Assembly: GCA_019359375.1 (NCBI GenBank)
Contig: JAHHHL010000023.1
Coordinates: 47,854 to 111,853 of the forward strand
DNA from: Lyngbya sp. HA4199-MV5
GTDB lineage: Bacteria > Cyanobacteriota > Cyanobacteriia > Leptolyngbyales > Leptolyngbyaceae
Direction: 5' to 3'
DNA: 64,000 nucleotides
Positions 25,988 to 37,215 of the stretch are shown in pieces. Each line of letters begins with the position of its first letter. Positions within the stretch are counted from its first letter, which is position 1. The notes below the pieces were generated by a model that saw nothing but the letters and a program-made list of their open reading frames with translations, was not told where the DNA came from and did no database searches. Position numbers and translations under genes: made by a program.

Positions 25988-27205
25988 TCATCGTCGCTCT
26001 TGAGACCACGATGGAGGCAACACTAGCGATCGCCCAAGTTCAGCCGCGACTGCGGCAGCGCCGTGGCGGTTTAGATGGCTGGGGTCTGTGAAATAGAGCT
26101 TTTGGTTGAGCCAGCGCTGACTGAGATCATAAACACGAAGCCCGTGCGATCGGGTAACCTGTTGCAGGTAAGTGCGAAATTGCTGCTCACGGAGAGTGCG
26201 TGTGCTGTCTAAGTAAATTTGCGTGAGGGGAAGATTGACAAAGATCACGGGAATTTGATGGGCTTGGGCAAGCTGCATCACGTTTTTGAAGGCGACGGTC
26301 TGCTTTCCATTCAAGTTAAAGTCACGGTAGTCAGCATCGTACTTGCCCTGAATTCTGGGGTAGCGCTGAAAGTAAGATTCGGGGTTGAATTGGTCTGAGA
26401 GAGGCTGGAAGCCAGTTGCCTCCTGAATGGCAAGCACCAGGTTCTCTCGTTCAGCCAGTGAGCCGACCCCAATAGAGCGGTTTAGGGGTGCTTCATACAG
26501 GGATAGATGTTTGGAGGCTGGGTGGAAAAGCCCCCAGGACGAGACTGCAAAAGAGGTGGGGTTACGCATCGTACCAGGGTTTAAAGCTGGTAGCGAGACT
26601 GTGGTACATGACACAACCTGGGAGCGATCGGGCGGTAGCGTTGGGCGAAGTCCCGCTGTTAAGAGCTGGTAGCTCTGGGAGGCGATCGCACGTTTGTAGG
26701 TCACATCCGCACGACCACTATTAAACGCTCGCACACCATCACCCCAAAGCAGCAAGCGTGGCAACTGGTCGGTGCTAAGAACCTCACGCAAAAGCAGATC
26801 AACCACCTGGGCGGTTGCGCCATTCACCCCCAAGTTAAAGATTTTCAGGTTGGGATAGCCTCTACCTGCAAGGGTTTGTTGCAGCACGATCGGATCAATG
26901 CCTTGCAAGGCTCTTGAACTGCCAACAATTAAAATATCTGGCGTGCCAACCTGGGACACAAAGCGAAGATAGCGCTGAATCTGTTTGTCAAACTGCTGGC
27001 TATTGAAGCTGACGACGGGTTGAACAGGTAGGCAAGAGAAGGAAGACTTGAGATGCGGTAACGGTTGCCTGGATACCGGGACACTCGAAAAAGCCTCTTG
27101 AGGAGCAGTAGCAGCGATCGCGTGCTCAACCACACCCGTGAAGTAACCGCAGCTTAGCAGCAACAGGTATTGAAAGAAGGGCGATCGCGTCTGTAACCAT
27201 CCCAT
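25988..27205 (-). CDS. SGNH-hydrolase-like envelope protein (DUF1574-type)
   Basis: The 405-residue protein has an N-terminal membrane anchor or signal peptide (YLLLLSCGYFTGVVEHAIAA). The body has a Ser block (DILIVGSSRALQGIDP, about residue 90), an Asn/Gly block (FNLGVNGATAQV) and a C-terminal DPSHLNRHGAAAVA with the Asp and His expected of SGNH hydrolases. This resembles DUF1574 proteins of cyanobacteria, probably acetyl-ester hydrolases or transferases acting on envelope glycans, although no activity is shown. It lies upstream of the sugar transferase on the same strand, separated by 198 bases. Confidence 0.7.
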   Translation of the reverse strand: MGWLQTRSPFFQYLLLLSCGYFTGVVEHAIAATAPQEAFSSVPVSRQPLPHLKSSFSCLPVQPVVSFNSQQFDKQIQRYLRFVSQVGTPDILIVGSSRALQGIDPIVLQQTLAGRGYPNLKIFNLGVNGATAQVVDLLLREVLSTDQLPRLLLWGDGVRAFNSGRADVTYKRAIASQSYQLLTAGLRPTLPPDRSQVVSCTTVSLPALNPGTMRNPTSFAVSSWGLFHPASKHLSLYEAPLNRSIGVGSLAERENLVLAIQEATGFQPLSDQFNPESYFQRYPRIQGKYDADYRDFNLNGKQTVAFKNVMQLAQAHQIPVIFVNLPLTQIYLDSTRTLREQQFRTYLQQVTRSHGLRVYDLSQRWLNQKLYFTDPSHLNRHGAAAVAAELGRSLVLPPSWSQERR

Positions 27206-27560
27206 AGAGCCGTCGCTTTGAAGAAATCGTCACAGCCCATCATACCGTTCTGCTTCTCGGAGCTAGAGCGCGTCATCAATCCAGCTCCGAAACCTTGCGC
27301 TATCAGCATTAGCGCGCCCGTCTTAACACACCAAGCTAGGGGCTGAAACCCTTGCTGCAAGTGATGTGTAGTCGTAATTGATGACAGCCCCTAGAGTTCT
27401 ATGTTTGGCGTGCGATCGCGTCATCACCAGACAACTATCGCCATAAAAATTGACCACCACGTCAGGCGTGATGGTCAAAGACTCAACTAAGTTAAAACGT
27501 TAGCCATACACGGCAAGATAACCGTTGCGCTCAGGTGGCTACGACTACAGATAACTACGA
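27206..27560. other. Gene-free stretch holding MITE copy 1
   Basis: The only structure recognised is the CTAG-flanked element at 27263-27394. The remainder has an AT-rich segment at 27430-27520 and no supported ORF. Confidence 0.5.
27263..27394 (+). mobile_element. CTAG-flanked MITE, copy 1 (132 bp)
   Basis: Bounded by CTAG at both ends. It begins with CTAGAGCGCGTCATCAAT and ends with the complement of CTAGGGGCTGTCATCAATTA, an imperfect inverted pair. It is clearly related along its length to 55403-55532 (same orientation) and 63339-63469 (opposite orientation). It has no ORF, so it must be moved by a transposase encoded elsewhere. CTAG fits the 4-bp targets known for the IS5 subgroup. Confidence 0.8.
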
Positions 27561-28010
27561 CTACGGATTCGCTGGAGCAGTTTGGGTTGCATCGCTCGAC
27601 GGAGCCACGGTTGGAGCCGTTGAAGGGGCGATCGTTGGGGCAACTGGGGGAGCCGATTCGGGAACGACAACATTGACATTGGGTGCTGGGGGATTGGGCA
27701 CCGTCACATTGACATTCGGTGCTGGTGCTTGAGTGGGCGCTGTTGTCGTTTTTTCTCGCTCAATGATTGTGCGAGTAGGCGCGACGGTTGGGCGCTGATT
27801 AACAAAATAAAGTCCAAAGCCTAAAGCTGCAAGCCCGAAGAGCAGCATCCCAAGCATCAAGCCTGTAGCAGCACTGTCATTTTCACGAATGGCGCGGTTT
27901 TGCTCCCGCATCGCAATATTCTCTTCGCGTATGATCTGGTTGTCTCGCACAACGTCACGGCTGGTACTAACTCGATTCGGATCGACAGGATTACGATTAA
28001 AGTTTGTCAT
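27561..28010 (-). CDS. Single-pass membrane protein with Pro-rich tail, unknown function
   Basis: The 149-residue protein has a polar N-terminus with a charged repeat-like helix (REENIAMREQNRAIREND), one membrane helix at about residues 50-70 (LMLGMLLFGLAALGFGLYFV) and a Pro/Ala/Thr/Val-rich tail containing two similar units, APNVNVTVPNPP and APNVNVVVPESAP. No family is recognised. The tail probably lies outside the membrane or cell-wall side. The composition argues for a real gene rather than a chance frame. Confidence 0.65.
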   Translation of the reverse strand: MTNFNRNPVDPNRVSTSRDVVRDNQIIREENIAMREQNRAIRENDSAATGLMLGMLLFGLAALGFGLYFVNQRPTVAPTRTIIEREKTTTAPTQAPAPNVNVTVPNPPAPNVNVVVPESAPPVAPTIAPSTAPTVAPSSDATQTAPANP

Positions 28011-28421
28011 TTTCTTTTGTTGAACTCGTCTTTAAAGGGCACCTTAAACGGGAACAAAAATTCACCTAAGGATTGAAAAACTGAATAAACATCAGTTATT
28101 GAGCACCCATTTTTTGTTCACTACTTATTAACTGTCACCACGTTAATCGCTTATCATCGCAAAGTCGCTCTATCGCTAGAAAGGAGCTTCATGTACCAAA
28201 AGGATGATCCTGTTTGTGGAATTTGCATTAGAACGATCGCCCTTCGTAAAGTGTCCACAACTACAGCGATCGCGCTCACATCACGTCACAATTTTGAAGC
28301 TCGTTTGCCTGCCAAAGCTTTAGCGACTTTTTTCATTGAGAATGTTGACTGCATTTCGTGAACACGACAACAGGCAAATGTTTTGGTCTTAATCAATTAA
28401 CCTTCGTGAACCTCCGTTCCC
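28011..28421. other. Divergent promoter region, no gene
   Basis: The 411 bases between the divergent unknown membrane protein and Rieske oxygenase genes hold no supported ORF. They are AT-rich around 28060-28150 and probably carry promoters for both. Confidence 0.5.
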
Positions 28422-29408
28422 ATGCTTGTCACGCAACAACCGATCTTGAAGCGTTTCTGGTATCCGGTGATGCCCATATCAGCCTTAGCCGCACCTCAGC
28501 CGTTTCGACTGTTAGGTGAAGACCTGGCTTTGTGGTTGGATGGTGCAGGAAACCCGGCAGCGGTGCGCGATCGTTGCTGTCATCGTTCCGCCAAATTGTC
28601 TAAGGGTGTGGCGATCGAGGGCGCAATTCGCTGCCCTTATCACGGCTGGTCGTTTGATGCGAAAGGAACCTGCACAAACGTACCGCAACTCATCAATGGA
28701 ACCATTCCCAAAACCTATCGGGTTGATGCCTACTTCTGTCAGGAGCGCTACGGCTATGCCTGGGTTTGCCTTGAGGAGCCGCTGATGGATCTCCCCAGCA
28801 TTCCTGAAGCCACAGACCCACAGTTTCGCCAGATTCCCGAATTCTACGAAACGTGGGATTGTGCCGGACTGCGCCTGATGGAAAATTCCTTTGACAATGC
28901 CCATCCTCACTTTGTTCATGCCAAGACGTTTGGCGTTGAGCAGGAACCCGTACCACCCCACCCAGATTCCTTTGAGGAGACGGAGTTTGGCTTCCGTATG
29001 CGCTATGTGTTGCCTGTGTTCAACAGTGAGATGCAAAAGCAAAACTTGCAGATGGAAGCAGGTCGGACGGTGAGGATCAGCGAAGGCACCTGGTATCTGC
29101 CGTTTATTCGCACGCTCAAAATTACTTACCCGAATGGTTTGATTCATCTCATTTTTACGGCTGCTACGCCGATCGACGATCGCTCCTCACAAATCGTCCA
29201 GTTCTGCCTGCGAAATGACACAGAAGAGGCGGTTACGGCTGAAAGCGTGGTGGCGTTCGATCGTGCCGTCACCCTTGAAGACCGTGCCATCCTGGAAGGA
29301 ACCGAATACGATGTCCCCTTAAGCATCAGCGCCGAGCAGCACATGGCAACCGATAAACCGGGAATTGTGATGCGACGGAGATTGGCAGCGTTGGTGAAGG
29401 GGGAGTAG
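28422..29408 (+). CDS. Rieske 2Fe-2S oxygenase (aromatic ring-hydroxylating type)
   Basis: The 328-residue protein has an N-terminal Rieske domain with both cluster motifs: the Cys-x-His type pair in CCHRSAKLSKG and CPYHGW about 17 residues later. The C-terminal catalytic domain has the mononuclear iron site in ENSFDNAHPHFVH, with the bridging Asp and two His. Cyanobacterial relatives include chlorophyll-related monooxygenases of the pheophorbide/chlorophyllide group and uncharacterised oxygenases. The membrane helices at the C-terminus of those plastid enzymes are absent here. Substrate open. Confidence 0.88.
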   Translation: MLVTQQPILKRFWYPVMPISALAAPQPFRLLGEDLALWLDGAGNPAAVRDRCCHRSAKLSKGVAIEGAIRCPYHGWSFDAKGTCTNVPQLINGTIPKTYRVDAYFCQERYGYAWVCLEEPLMDLPSIPEATDPQFRQIPEFYETWDCAGLRLMENSFDNAHPHFVHAKTFGVEQEPVPPHPDSFEETEFGFRMRYVLPVFNSEMQKQNLQMEAGRTVRISEGTWYLPFIRTLKITYPNGLIHLIFTAATPIDDRSSQIVQFCLRNDTEEAVTAESVVAFDRAVTLEDRAILEGTEYDVPLSISAEQHMATDKPGIVMRRRLAALVKGE

Positions 29409-29530
29409 GGAGTAGGGAGTAGGGAGTAGGAAGAAAGTTTTGAGTTTTGACGCCCCTCTTTTCCTCTTGCTTCCCCTGCTTCCTCCTGCCTTCTGCCCTC
29501 TGCCCTCTGCCTTCTGCGCTGCCTCCCCTG
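29400..29530 (+). repeat. STRR cluster between Rieske oxygenase and nadA
   Basis: (GGGAGTA) units at about 29401-29430, then CTTCTGCCCTCTGCCCTCTGCC at about 29490-29516. The stop codon of the Rieske gene lies in the first repeat. Confidence 0.8.
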
Positions 29531-29636
29531 CTCCCTCTGCTCTTCTTTTTGGTGCAAAAGCATAGAAACCATTTGCCAATTTTGGTAGATAAAACTATAA
29601 TCAAGAGGTTGAGCTTCTACTTGGATCGACATCATT

Positions 29637-30599
29637 GTGTTTACAAGTACCCTTCTTCCTTCCAAGGCTGCACTACCGAATGATTTGTTTGAGGCGATCG
29701 CGGATCTGAAGCGCGAACTGAATGCGGTCATTCTGGCGCACTACTATCAGGATGATGAGATTCAGGACATTGCCGATTATCTGGGCGATTCGCTGGGTTT
29801 GTCACAGCAAGCAGCCAAGACCGATGCGGACGTGATTGTCTTTGCTGGCGTGCATTTCATGGCAGAAACGGCAAAAATTCTCAATCCTAACAAGCTGGTG
29901 CTGCTGCCCGATTTGGAGGCAGGCTGTTCTCTAGCAGATAGCTGTCCGCCCGATGCCTTTGCAGCTTTCAAAGCAAAACATCCTGATCATTTGGTAATTT
30001 CCTACATAAATTGTACGGCTGACATCAAGGCAATGAGCGACATCATCTGTACCAGTGCCAATGCGGTCAAGATTGTGAACCAGCTTCCAAAAGACCAACC
30101 CATCATCTTTGCGCCCGATCGCAACCTGGGGAAGTACGTGATGGCGCAAACGGGACGAGATATGGTGCTGTGGCAGGGAAGCTGCATCGTCCACGAAACG
30201 TTCTCAGAAAAGAAGCTGGTGCAGTTGCAGATTCAGCACCCCGAAGCAGAAGCGATCGCCCATCCCGAATGTGAATCTGCGGTATTGCGTCACGCCAACT
30301 ACATCGGTTCTACGACAGCGCTGCTCAACTACATCCAGCAAAGCGCCAGCCAGAGCTTTATTGTGGCAACTGAACCCGGCATCATTCACCAGATGGAGAA
30401 AGTTGCGCCTCATAAACAGTTCATCCCTGCTCCACCCCTCAACAACTGCGCCTGCAACGAGTGCCCCTACATGCGCCTGAACACGCTGGAGAAGCTTTAC
30501 CTCTGCATGAAAAACCGAACTCCGGAGATTACGTTACCGGAAGCGATTCAAAAAGCCGCATTGAAGCCGATTCAACGAATGTTGGCGATGAGTGTTTGA
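29637..30599 (+). CDS. nadA: Quinolinate synthase A
   Basis: It condenses iminoaspartate with dihydroxyacetone phosphate to quinolinate in de novo NAD synthesis, using a 4Fe-4S cluster. At 320 residues it has the family length. It has the opening [20 protein letters not shown] and the three cluster cysteines in [15 protein letters not shown] and [11 protein letters not shown]. The start is GTG at 29637, since the family starts only a few residues before the conserved core. A nucleoside hydrolase gene follows 29 bases after the stop on the same strand, suggesting a nucleotide or NAD-related operon. Confidence 0.96.
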   Translation: MFTSTLLPSKAALPNDLFEAIADLKRELNAVILAHYYQDDEIQDIADYLGDSLGLSQQAAKTDADVIVFAGVHFMAETAKILNPNKLVLLPDLEAGCSLADSCPPDAFAAFKAKHPDHLVISYINCTADIKAMSDIICTSANAVKIVNQLPKDQPIIFAPDRNLGKYVMAQTGRDMVLWQGSCIVHETFSEKKLVQLQIQHPEAEAIAHPECESAVLRHANYIGSTTALLNYIQQSASQSFIVATEPGIIHQMEKVAPHKQFIPAPPLNNCACNECPYMRLNTLEKLYLCMKNRTPEITLPEAIQKAALKPIQRMLAMSV

Positions 30600-30628
30600 G
30601 TAGGAGTCGGGAATATCTTGTCTTACTT

Positions 30629-31567
30629 ATGTTGGCTAAACCAATCATTATCGACTGCGATCCAGGAGCTGATGACGCGATCGCGCTGTTTCTAGCGCTG
30701 GCGTTTCCAGAGCAGCTCAACGTTTTAGGCATTACAACGGTGGCGGGCAATGTGCCGCTAAGCCTGACGCAAAAGAATGCTCGCTGCCTGTGCGAACTGG
30801 TGAGCAAGGCAGATGTACCTGTATACGCAGGCTGTCCGCGCCCGTTGTTGCGTCCACTCATGACGGCTGAGGAGGTTCACGGCAAAACGGGGCTAGACGG
30901 CATTCATCTGCCAGAACCGCAAATGCCGCTACAAACCCAACACGCGGTTGATTTTTTGATCGAAACGCTGCTGCGATCGACCGATAAAATCACGCTTGCC
31001 ACCCTGGGACCGTTGACGAACATTGCGATCGCCCTCATCAAAGAACCTGCCATTTGCCAGCAGATGCAAGAAATTGTGATGATGGGTGGAGCGGTGACTC
31101 AAGGCAATATCACGCCATCAGCCGAATTTAATCTTTACGTTGATCCCCACGCCGCACATGTGGTTGTAACGGCTGGAGTGCCCTTGACGATCATGAGTCT
31201 GGATGTGACGCATCAGGCGATCGCCACCCCAGAGCGCTTGAGTGCGATACGTGCCATTAACTCACCCGTTAGCGCTGCCACCCTTGGTTTGCTCGATCAT
31301 TATGGTGCTTACGAAATGCAGCGGCATGGCTTTCTGGGACCACCACTCCACGATCCCTGCGTCATTGCTTATCTTTTACAGCCTGACCTGTTTACCAGTC
31401 GCCGCGCCTATGTCGCGATCGAAACCACCAGCGAATTAACCATGGGGCGCACGGTCGTCGATCGAGGGCATGTTACCAATCAGCCCCCCAACGCTAACAT
31501 TGCCGAAACGATTGACGCTGACGGGTTTTATCAATTACTGACCCGCGCGATCGCAAAGTTTACGTAA
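30629..31567 (+). CDS. Inosine-uridine-type nucleoside hydrolase
   Basis: The 312-residue enzyme hydrolyses the N-glycosidic bond of ribonucleosides for purine or pyrimidine salvage. The ATG at 30629 places the Ca2+-binding signature IIDCDPGADDAIAL right at the N-terminus, as in the family; the longer upstream frame overlaps nadA and is not used. Further marks are TVAGNV, MMGGAVTQGNITP with SAEFNLYVDP, and the C-terminal HDPCVIAYL. The nucleoside preference cannot be told from sequence alone. Likely co-transcribed with nadA. Confidence 0.93.
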   Translation: MLAKPIIIDCDPGADDAIALFLALAFPEQLNVLGITTVAGNVPLSLTQKNARCLCELVSKADVPVYAGCPRPLLRPLMTAEEVHGKTGLDGIHLPEPQMPLQTQHAVDFLIETLLRSTDKITLATLGPLTNIAIALIKEPAICQQMQEIVMMGGAVTQGNITPSAEFNLYVDPHAAHVVVTAGVPLTIMSLDVTHQAIATPERLSAIRAINSPVSAATLGLLDHYGAYEMQRHGFLGPPLHDPCVIAYLLQPDLFTSRRAYVAIETTSELTMGRTVVDRGHVTNQPPNANIAETIDADGFYQLLTRAIAKFT

Positions 31568-32253
31568 GCAATCAATCAATCGCACCGCACTCTCTTTGCC
31601 CACGATTCGGTAAAAGCTCTATCTGGCTTTGATACCCTGCTCCTGACTCCTACCTCTCGTCTAGCCTTCATCTTTTAGCCTTCATCCCTCATCCCTCATC
31701 CCTCTGCCCACTCCCCTAGGGGTGATTCTCTAGATGAAGGAAAGAAGTGCGGAGCGATTATGTTTGAACAATCGGCGTGCTCTGGTGCAAGAGGGAAACC
31801 CGGCATGGCGCAACAGAGAAATCGCCCAAGAGAGCGTCAGTATGCCAGCAACGTAGCGGGTTTTGCCGCTTGCAGCAACGAGGCAGCTTCCCCTTGCACG
31901 ACCTCTTGGACCCAATGCCATTGGTTTGCGATGGTGTCGCGATGGGCTTGCATCAGATGGACAACCTTGTCGGGTGCCACGATGTGACTGAGAAGCAACC
32001 AGGACTGTCGGCAAAACGCTTTGCCCGCTCGAACGCCTGAGCGTTCAACCGCCACGCAGGCGGCTAAGCCTGCCCACTCAGAGGCTCATTCGGGGGGAGC
32101 CGCGTTGGTTGTTAGTGCATGAGGTGTTCCTGACTCCTTCTAAAAACTAAAAACCAACAACTTCCTTGCCTTCTGCCTCCTACTTTCTTCACGCAAACGC
32201 CAAAATCCTGACGCTTGCTTGGTTAAATAAGAAGAGGGATTGAGACGGAGAGA
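31568..32253. other. Long spacer with STRR and a degraded frame
   Basis: CATCCCT/CTCATCCCT heptamers at about 31670-31705 and ACTAAAAACCAACAAC at about 32145-32162. Between them lies a possible decayed gene at 31837-32070. A GCCGCC/GGCGGC-rich inverted segment (GCCACGCAGGCGGCTAAGCC) is near 32051. Confidence 0.5.
31837..32070 (-). pseudogene. Possible gene remnant, perhaps transposase-derived
   Basis: The minus-strand frame has protein-like composition (HIVAPDKVVHLMQAHRD, NQWHWVQEVVQGEA) but no good start and an abrupt stop, and neighbouring frames continue the protein-like character on either side. This pattern fits a frameshifted remnant. A transposase origin is only a guess from general resemblance. 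Confidence 0.25.
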
Positions 32254-32820
32254 GTGCTTGTGCAGTGTCCGAAGGATAAACAGATAGAGTTGGTGAATGG
32301 TCAGTTGATGCAGCAGCTACCAGCCCATCATTGTCCAGAGTGTGAGGGTGTTTGGATTGCAGGCGAGACTTATGAGGTTTGGCAGCAGCAGCAGCCCCTT
32401 TCAGAGCCTGTGTCTACGTTGATCGATCGTGCCCTGGAGATGAATTGTGCCCGATCGCCCTTCGATACAAGAGCCGCGCTGTGTCCTGAATGCAACGCAT
32501 ATCTTGCCAGAGCCAAAGTGAGTGTGAAAACGCCGTTCTATGTAGAGCGGTGCCCAAACTGTAAGGGCATTTGGTGCGATCGGGGAGAATGGGATACGCT
32601 GCAAACCCTGGCGCTGCATACGGTGATTGACCAGATGTTTTCCAACGATTGGCAAACGCGCACACGCGAGCGGGAGCAGTTGTCGCAGGAGCGGCGTGCC
32701 ACGATCGACAAACTGGGTCTTGAGTTAGCCGAGCGCATTTTTGAGCTGGCAGAGGTTTTAGAAAAGCATCCCAACGGTGACTTTGGGGTGGCTTATCTCA
32801 TGCGACGATGTGATAAATAG
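32254..32820 (+). CDS. Zinc-ribbon (TFIIB-type) protein
   Basis: The 188-residue protein has two treble-type zinc ribbons. The first is CPKDKQIELVNG with HHCPECEGVWI; the second is LCPECNAYLARAKV with ERCPNCKGIWCDRGEW. Each gives two CxxC-type knuckles. The C-terminal third is a charged helix. This is the zf-TFIIB family of bacterial proteins, for which no biochemical role is fixed. The start is a GTG with GGAG upstream; a second GTG two codons later is also possible. Confidence 0.8.
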   Translation: MLVQCPKDKQIELVNGQLMQQLPAHHCPECEGVWIAGETYEVWQQQQPLSEPVSTLIDRALEMNCARSPFDTRAALCPECNAYLARAKVSVKTPFYVERCPNCKGIWCDRGEWDTLQTLALHTVIDQMFSNDWQTRTREREQLSQERRATIDKLGLELAERIFELAEVLEKHPNGDFGVAYLMRRCDK

Positions 32821-32885
32821 GGGCTTAGTTGTTAGTTGTTAGTTGTTGGAAGCTTTCTAATAACTAACAACCAACAACTGATAAA
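32821..32885 (+). repeat. TTGTTAG/CTAACAA inverted STRR
   Basis: GTTGTTAGTTGTTAGTTGTTGG followed 15 bases later by CTAACAACCAACAAC; the two arms can form a hairpin. Confidence 0.75.
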
Positions 32886-32903
32886 GTAGCTGATTGCTTA
32901 CGT

Positions 32904-34667
<1,764 letters not shown>

Positions 34668-34716
34668 GACGTAGAACGAACTATCACTTCGAGCACAGCA
34701 GCTTTAAGCTCCAGCC

Positions 34717-37050
34717 TTAGACAGACGAGCTTTCACGTTTCCAGATCCAAATGGTGCCGTCCCAACTGCTGCTGACGAGGGTTTGGTTGTCGGGGGTTAG
34801 CGCGATCGCCGAAATGACCGACGCTTGACCCGCTAGCGTTGCGATCGCGTTGCCGGTGCGTGGTTGCCAAAGCTGGAGCCGATCGCTACCAGTAAAGAGA
34901 AGCTTGCCATCGGTAGTGACTGTCAGCGCTGTCACACGACCAGATTCTGGCTGAAGGGTACGTTTTTCGCGTTGAGTGCGCGTGCTCCAAAGCTTGACGG
35001 TGCCATCCCAACTGCCGCTGATGAGCGTTTTGCCATCTGGCTCGAAGGTCAGCGCTGAAATGGTTTGCGTATGTCCTTTAAGTGGATGGAAAGCTTGTCC
35101 AGTTCCTAAAGGGGATTGTTTGAGATCCCAAAGGGCGATCGTGGCTTCGCTGCTGCCGCTAGCCAGCCAGTGTCCATCAGGGCTAAATGCCAGCGCTTCG
35201 ATGCGTCCTGTCTGCCCAGAAAGGCTGGTCAATTCACGGTTGGCTTCCAGATCCCACAGTTTGATGGGGTCGTAGAGACTACCACTGGCAAGCAGCCGTC
35301 CATCAGTGCTGAGGGCAAGGCTTAGAACGGTATCCGTATGAATGGCGATCGTGCCCATTCTCTGTCCCGTATGCAAATCCCAAAGGCGAATACTTTTGTC
35401 AGCACTGCCACTAATCAGCATCTGACCATCAGGACTCATGGCAAGACAGGAGACGATATCCAGATGTCCCGTCAGAGTGCGGATCGCTTGCCCAGTCTGC
35501 AAGTCCCAAAGTTTGATCGTCGTTCCACAGCTGTTGGCGAACACTGGCTCTGTCGCCTCGCTGTGAGAATTTGCCAAGCAAAGCGCGTAGACCTTTCCGG
35601 CACTCTGTAGCTGATGCACACACTGCCAGGAAGAGGGTGTTTTGATGGCTTTGCGACGGGCTGGAGTGGCGTTTTTAGATTTGGTTGGCAGTGGAGACGG
35701 CTTTGTAGAAGGTGACGCGATCGCCTGAGCAATTGCCTGTACAGCCGCCGATGCTGCCGATCGCAACGGGGTTGGCACGGGAGTTGGCTTTGGCAGAACA
35801 GCGATCAACGGTGGGTGTATAGACGGCAGCACGTCAAGCAGCGGCTTACCTGCGCTATGGGCATGGGGTTGTCGCAGCGAGTCATCCAGATCGTGCAAAA
35901 CGTCCGCAGCCGCTTGATAACGCCGATTAACTCCAGGTTCCAGCAGGCGATCGAGGACCTGTCCCAACGTGTCACTCACAGGAGTCGCCAGATATTTGCG
36001 CCAAATCCAGGTGTTGTCGCTGCTATCAAACAGATCAAAGGGCGATCGATTGGTCAGCAAATGAATGCACGTCACGCCCAAACTAAACAAATCGCTGGCA
36101 AACACGGCTTTGCCTCGGTGTTGCTCTGGCGAGACATATTCTGGACTGCCGATCGTCGTGCCCGTTCGCATCAATGCGGTGCCTGACGCTGCTTTTGCTG
36201 CACCAAAATCGACCAGTGCCAGAAGCTCTTGCTGGGCGATCGGCTCCAGCAGTTGTCGTCGTTCGTGCAGGAACCGACTTGCCTTAGCCACGAGGGCTTG
36301 TCGCTGGGTAAACGGCAAATCGGCGTAGGTGGCAAACAGTCCAGCGAGTTGCTGCCACTGAGCATAGGTGGCGATCGACAACTCTCTGGGTGGATGGGCA
36401 AAAGACTCACCCAGACGATCGCTAAAGCGGCGATCGGTCACAACGTTCTGATAGCCTTGTGCGGCTTCCTGGGAAAGCACGGTGAGCAGGTCTGTCCACT
36501 CGTGTTGCACAGGCTGATTCACTAACGTAGCCGTCACACGAATGATATTAGAAGGCTTGATGTCACGATGAATGACCCCGTGGGCATGAATAAACTCCAG
36601 GACAGGCAACAGCCCTCTCAGCAAAGCCTGTACCTGGTTCTCGTCAAAAGCACCGTGTTCGTGCAGCAGTTCTGCCAGGTTTTTGCCATCTACAAACTCT
36701 TGCACCAGGTATTGCTGCTGTTCCTGCCGAAAGTAGGCGAGCAGCGCTGGAATTTGGGGATGATTGCCCAATTCTTCTAGCCGCATGGCTTCTCGTTCAA
36801 ACAGTTGGGCTGCTTTTTTAAGATGCTGTGCGTCCTGGTTGGCAGGCAAAAATTGCTTGATGACGCAACGTGGTTTGGATGGTTTGTCTTCATCGATCGC
36901 CAGGAACGTTCTGCCAAATCCGCCCTGTCCGATCGGCTTGAGTGGTCGATAGCGATCCTTCAATAGCAGCTTGGCAGCACAATAACGGCAAAACTCCGCA
37001 CTGTCTCGATTTTGAGGTTTCCGGCAATCGGGATTGAGGCAGTAGCTCAT
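34717..37050 (-). CDS. 4-Cys Ser/Thr protein kinase with WD40 repeats
   Basis: The protein has 777 residues from the ATG at 37050. It starts with the cyanobacterial 4-Cys prefix (CLNPDCRKPQN and EFCRYCAAK), a likely metal- or redox-binding knuckle. The kinase domain has the glycine loop GQGGFGRTF, catalytic loop VIHRDIKPSNI, the DFG triplet in ALVDFGAAKA and activation segment SPEYVSPEQ. A Pro/Thr-rich linker follows, then about seven WD40 repeats (such as LASGSLYDPIKLWDL) forming a propeller for partner binding. An insertion between the catalytic loop and DFG (about residues 180-270) is longer than usual. The gene lies 165 bases downstream of the phycobiliprotein-like gene on the same strand. 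Confidence 0.92.
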   Translation of the reverse strand: MSYCLNPDCRKPQNRDSAEFCRYCAAKLLLKDRYRPLKPIGQGGFGRTFLAIDEDKPSKPRCVIKQFLPANQDAQHLKKAAQLFEREAMRLEELGNHPQIPALLAYFRQEQQQYLVQEFVDGKNLAELLHEHGAFDENQVQALLRGLLPVLEFIHAHGVIHRDIKPSNIIRVTATLVNQPVQHEWTDLLTVLSQEAAQGYQNVVTDRRFSDRLGESFAHPPRELSIATYAQWQQLAGLFATYADLPFTQRQALVAKASRFLHERRQLLEPIAQQELLALVDFGAAKAASGTALMRTGTTIGSPEYVSPEQHRGKAVFASDLFSLGVTCIHLLTNRSPFDLFDSSDNTWIWRKYLATPVSDTLGQVLDRLLEPGVNRRYQAAADVLHDLDDSLRQPHAHSAGKPLLDVLPSIHPPLIAVLPKPTPVPTPLRSAASAAVQAIAQAIASPSTKPSPLPTKSKNATPARRKAIKTPSSWQCVHQLQSAGKVYALCLANSHSEATEPVFANSCGTTIKLWDLQTGQAIRTLTGHLDIVSCLAMSPDGQMLISGSADKSIRLWDLHTGQRMGTIAIHTDTVLSLALSTDGRLLASGSLYDPIKLWDLEANRELTSLSGQTGRIEALAFSPDGHWLASGSSEATIALWDLKQSPLGTGQAFHPLKGHTQTISALTFEPDGKTLISGSWDGTVKLWSTRTQREKRTLQPESGRVTALTVTTDGKLLFTGSDRLQLWQPRTGNAIATLAGQASVISAIALTPDNQTLVSSSWDGTIWIWKRESSSV

Positions 37051-37215
37051 AGCGAAGGAGCAACCAGCAACTAGATGATTATGATAAGCGGTTCCTGGAA
37101 TTTGCCTGCTTTTTGGGAAAAAGTGACGCGTTTGAATGCCCCTTTTTCTATCCATACACCAACGATATGCGTGCCAGCTCAGACATGGATGATCAGTCGC
37201 ACCCATTGCTGAAGC

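Noticed and set aside
27535..27732. Gly/Ala/Thr-rich plus-strand frame
   Set aside because: It is the reverse shadow of the Pro/Val/Thr-rich tail of the minus-strand membrane protein.
30461..30628. Longer nucleoside hydrolase frame overlapping nadA
   Set aside because: It reads nadA sequence in another frame; the family signature starts right after the ATG at 30629.
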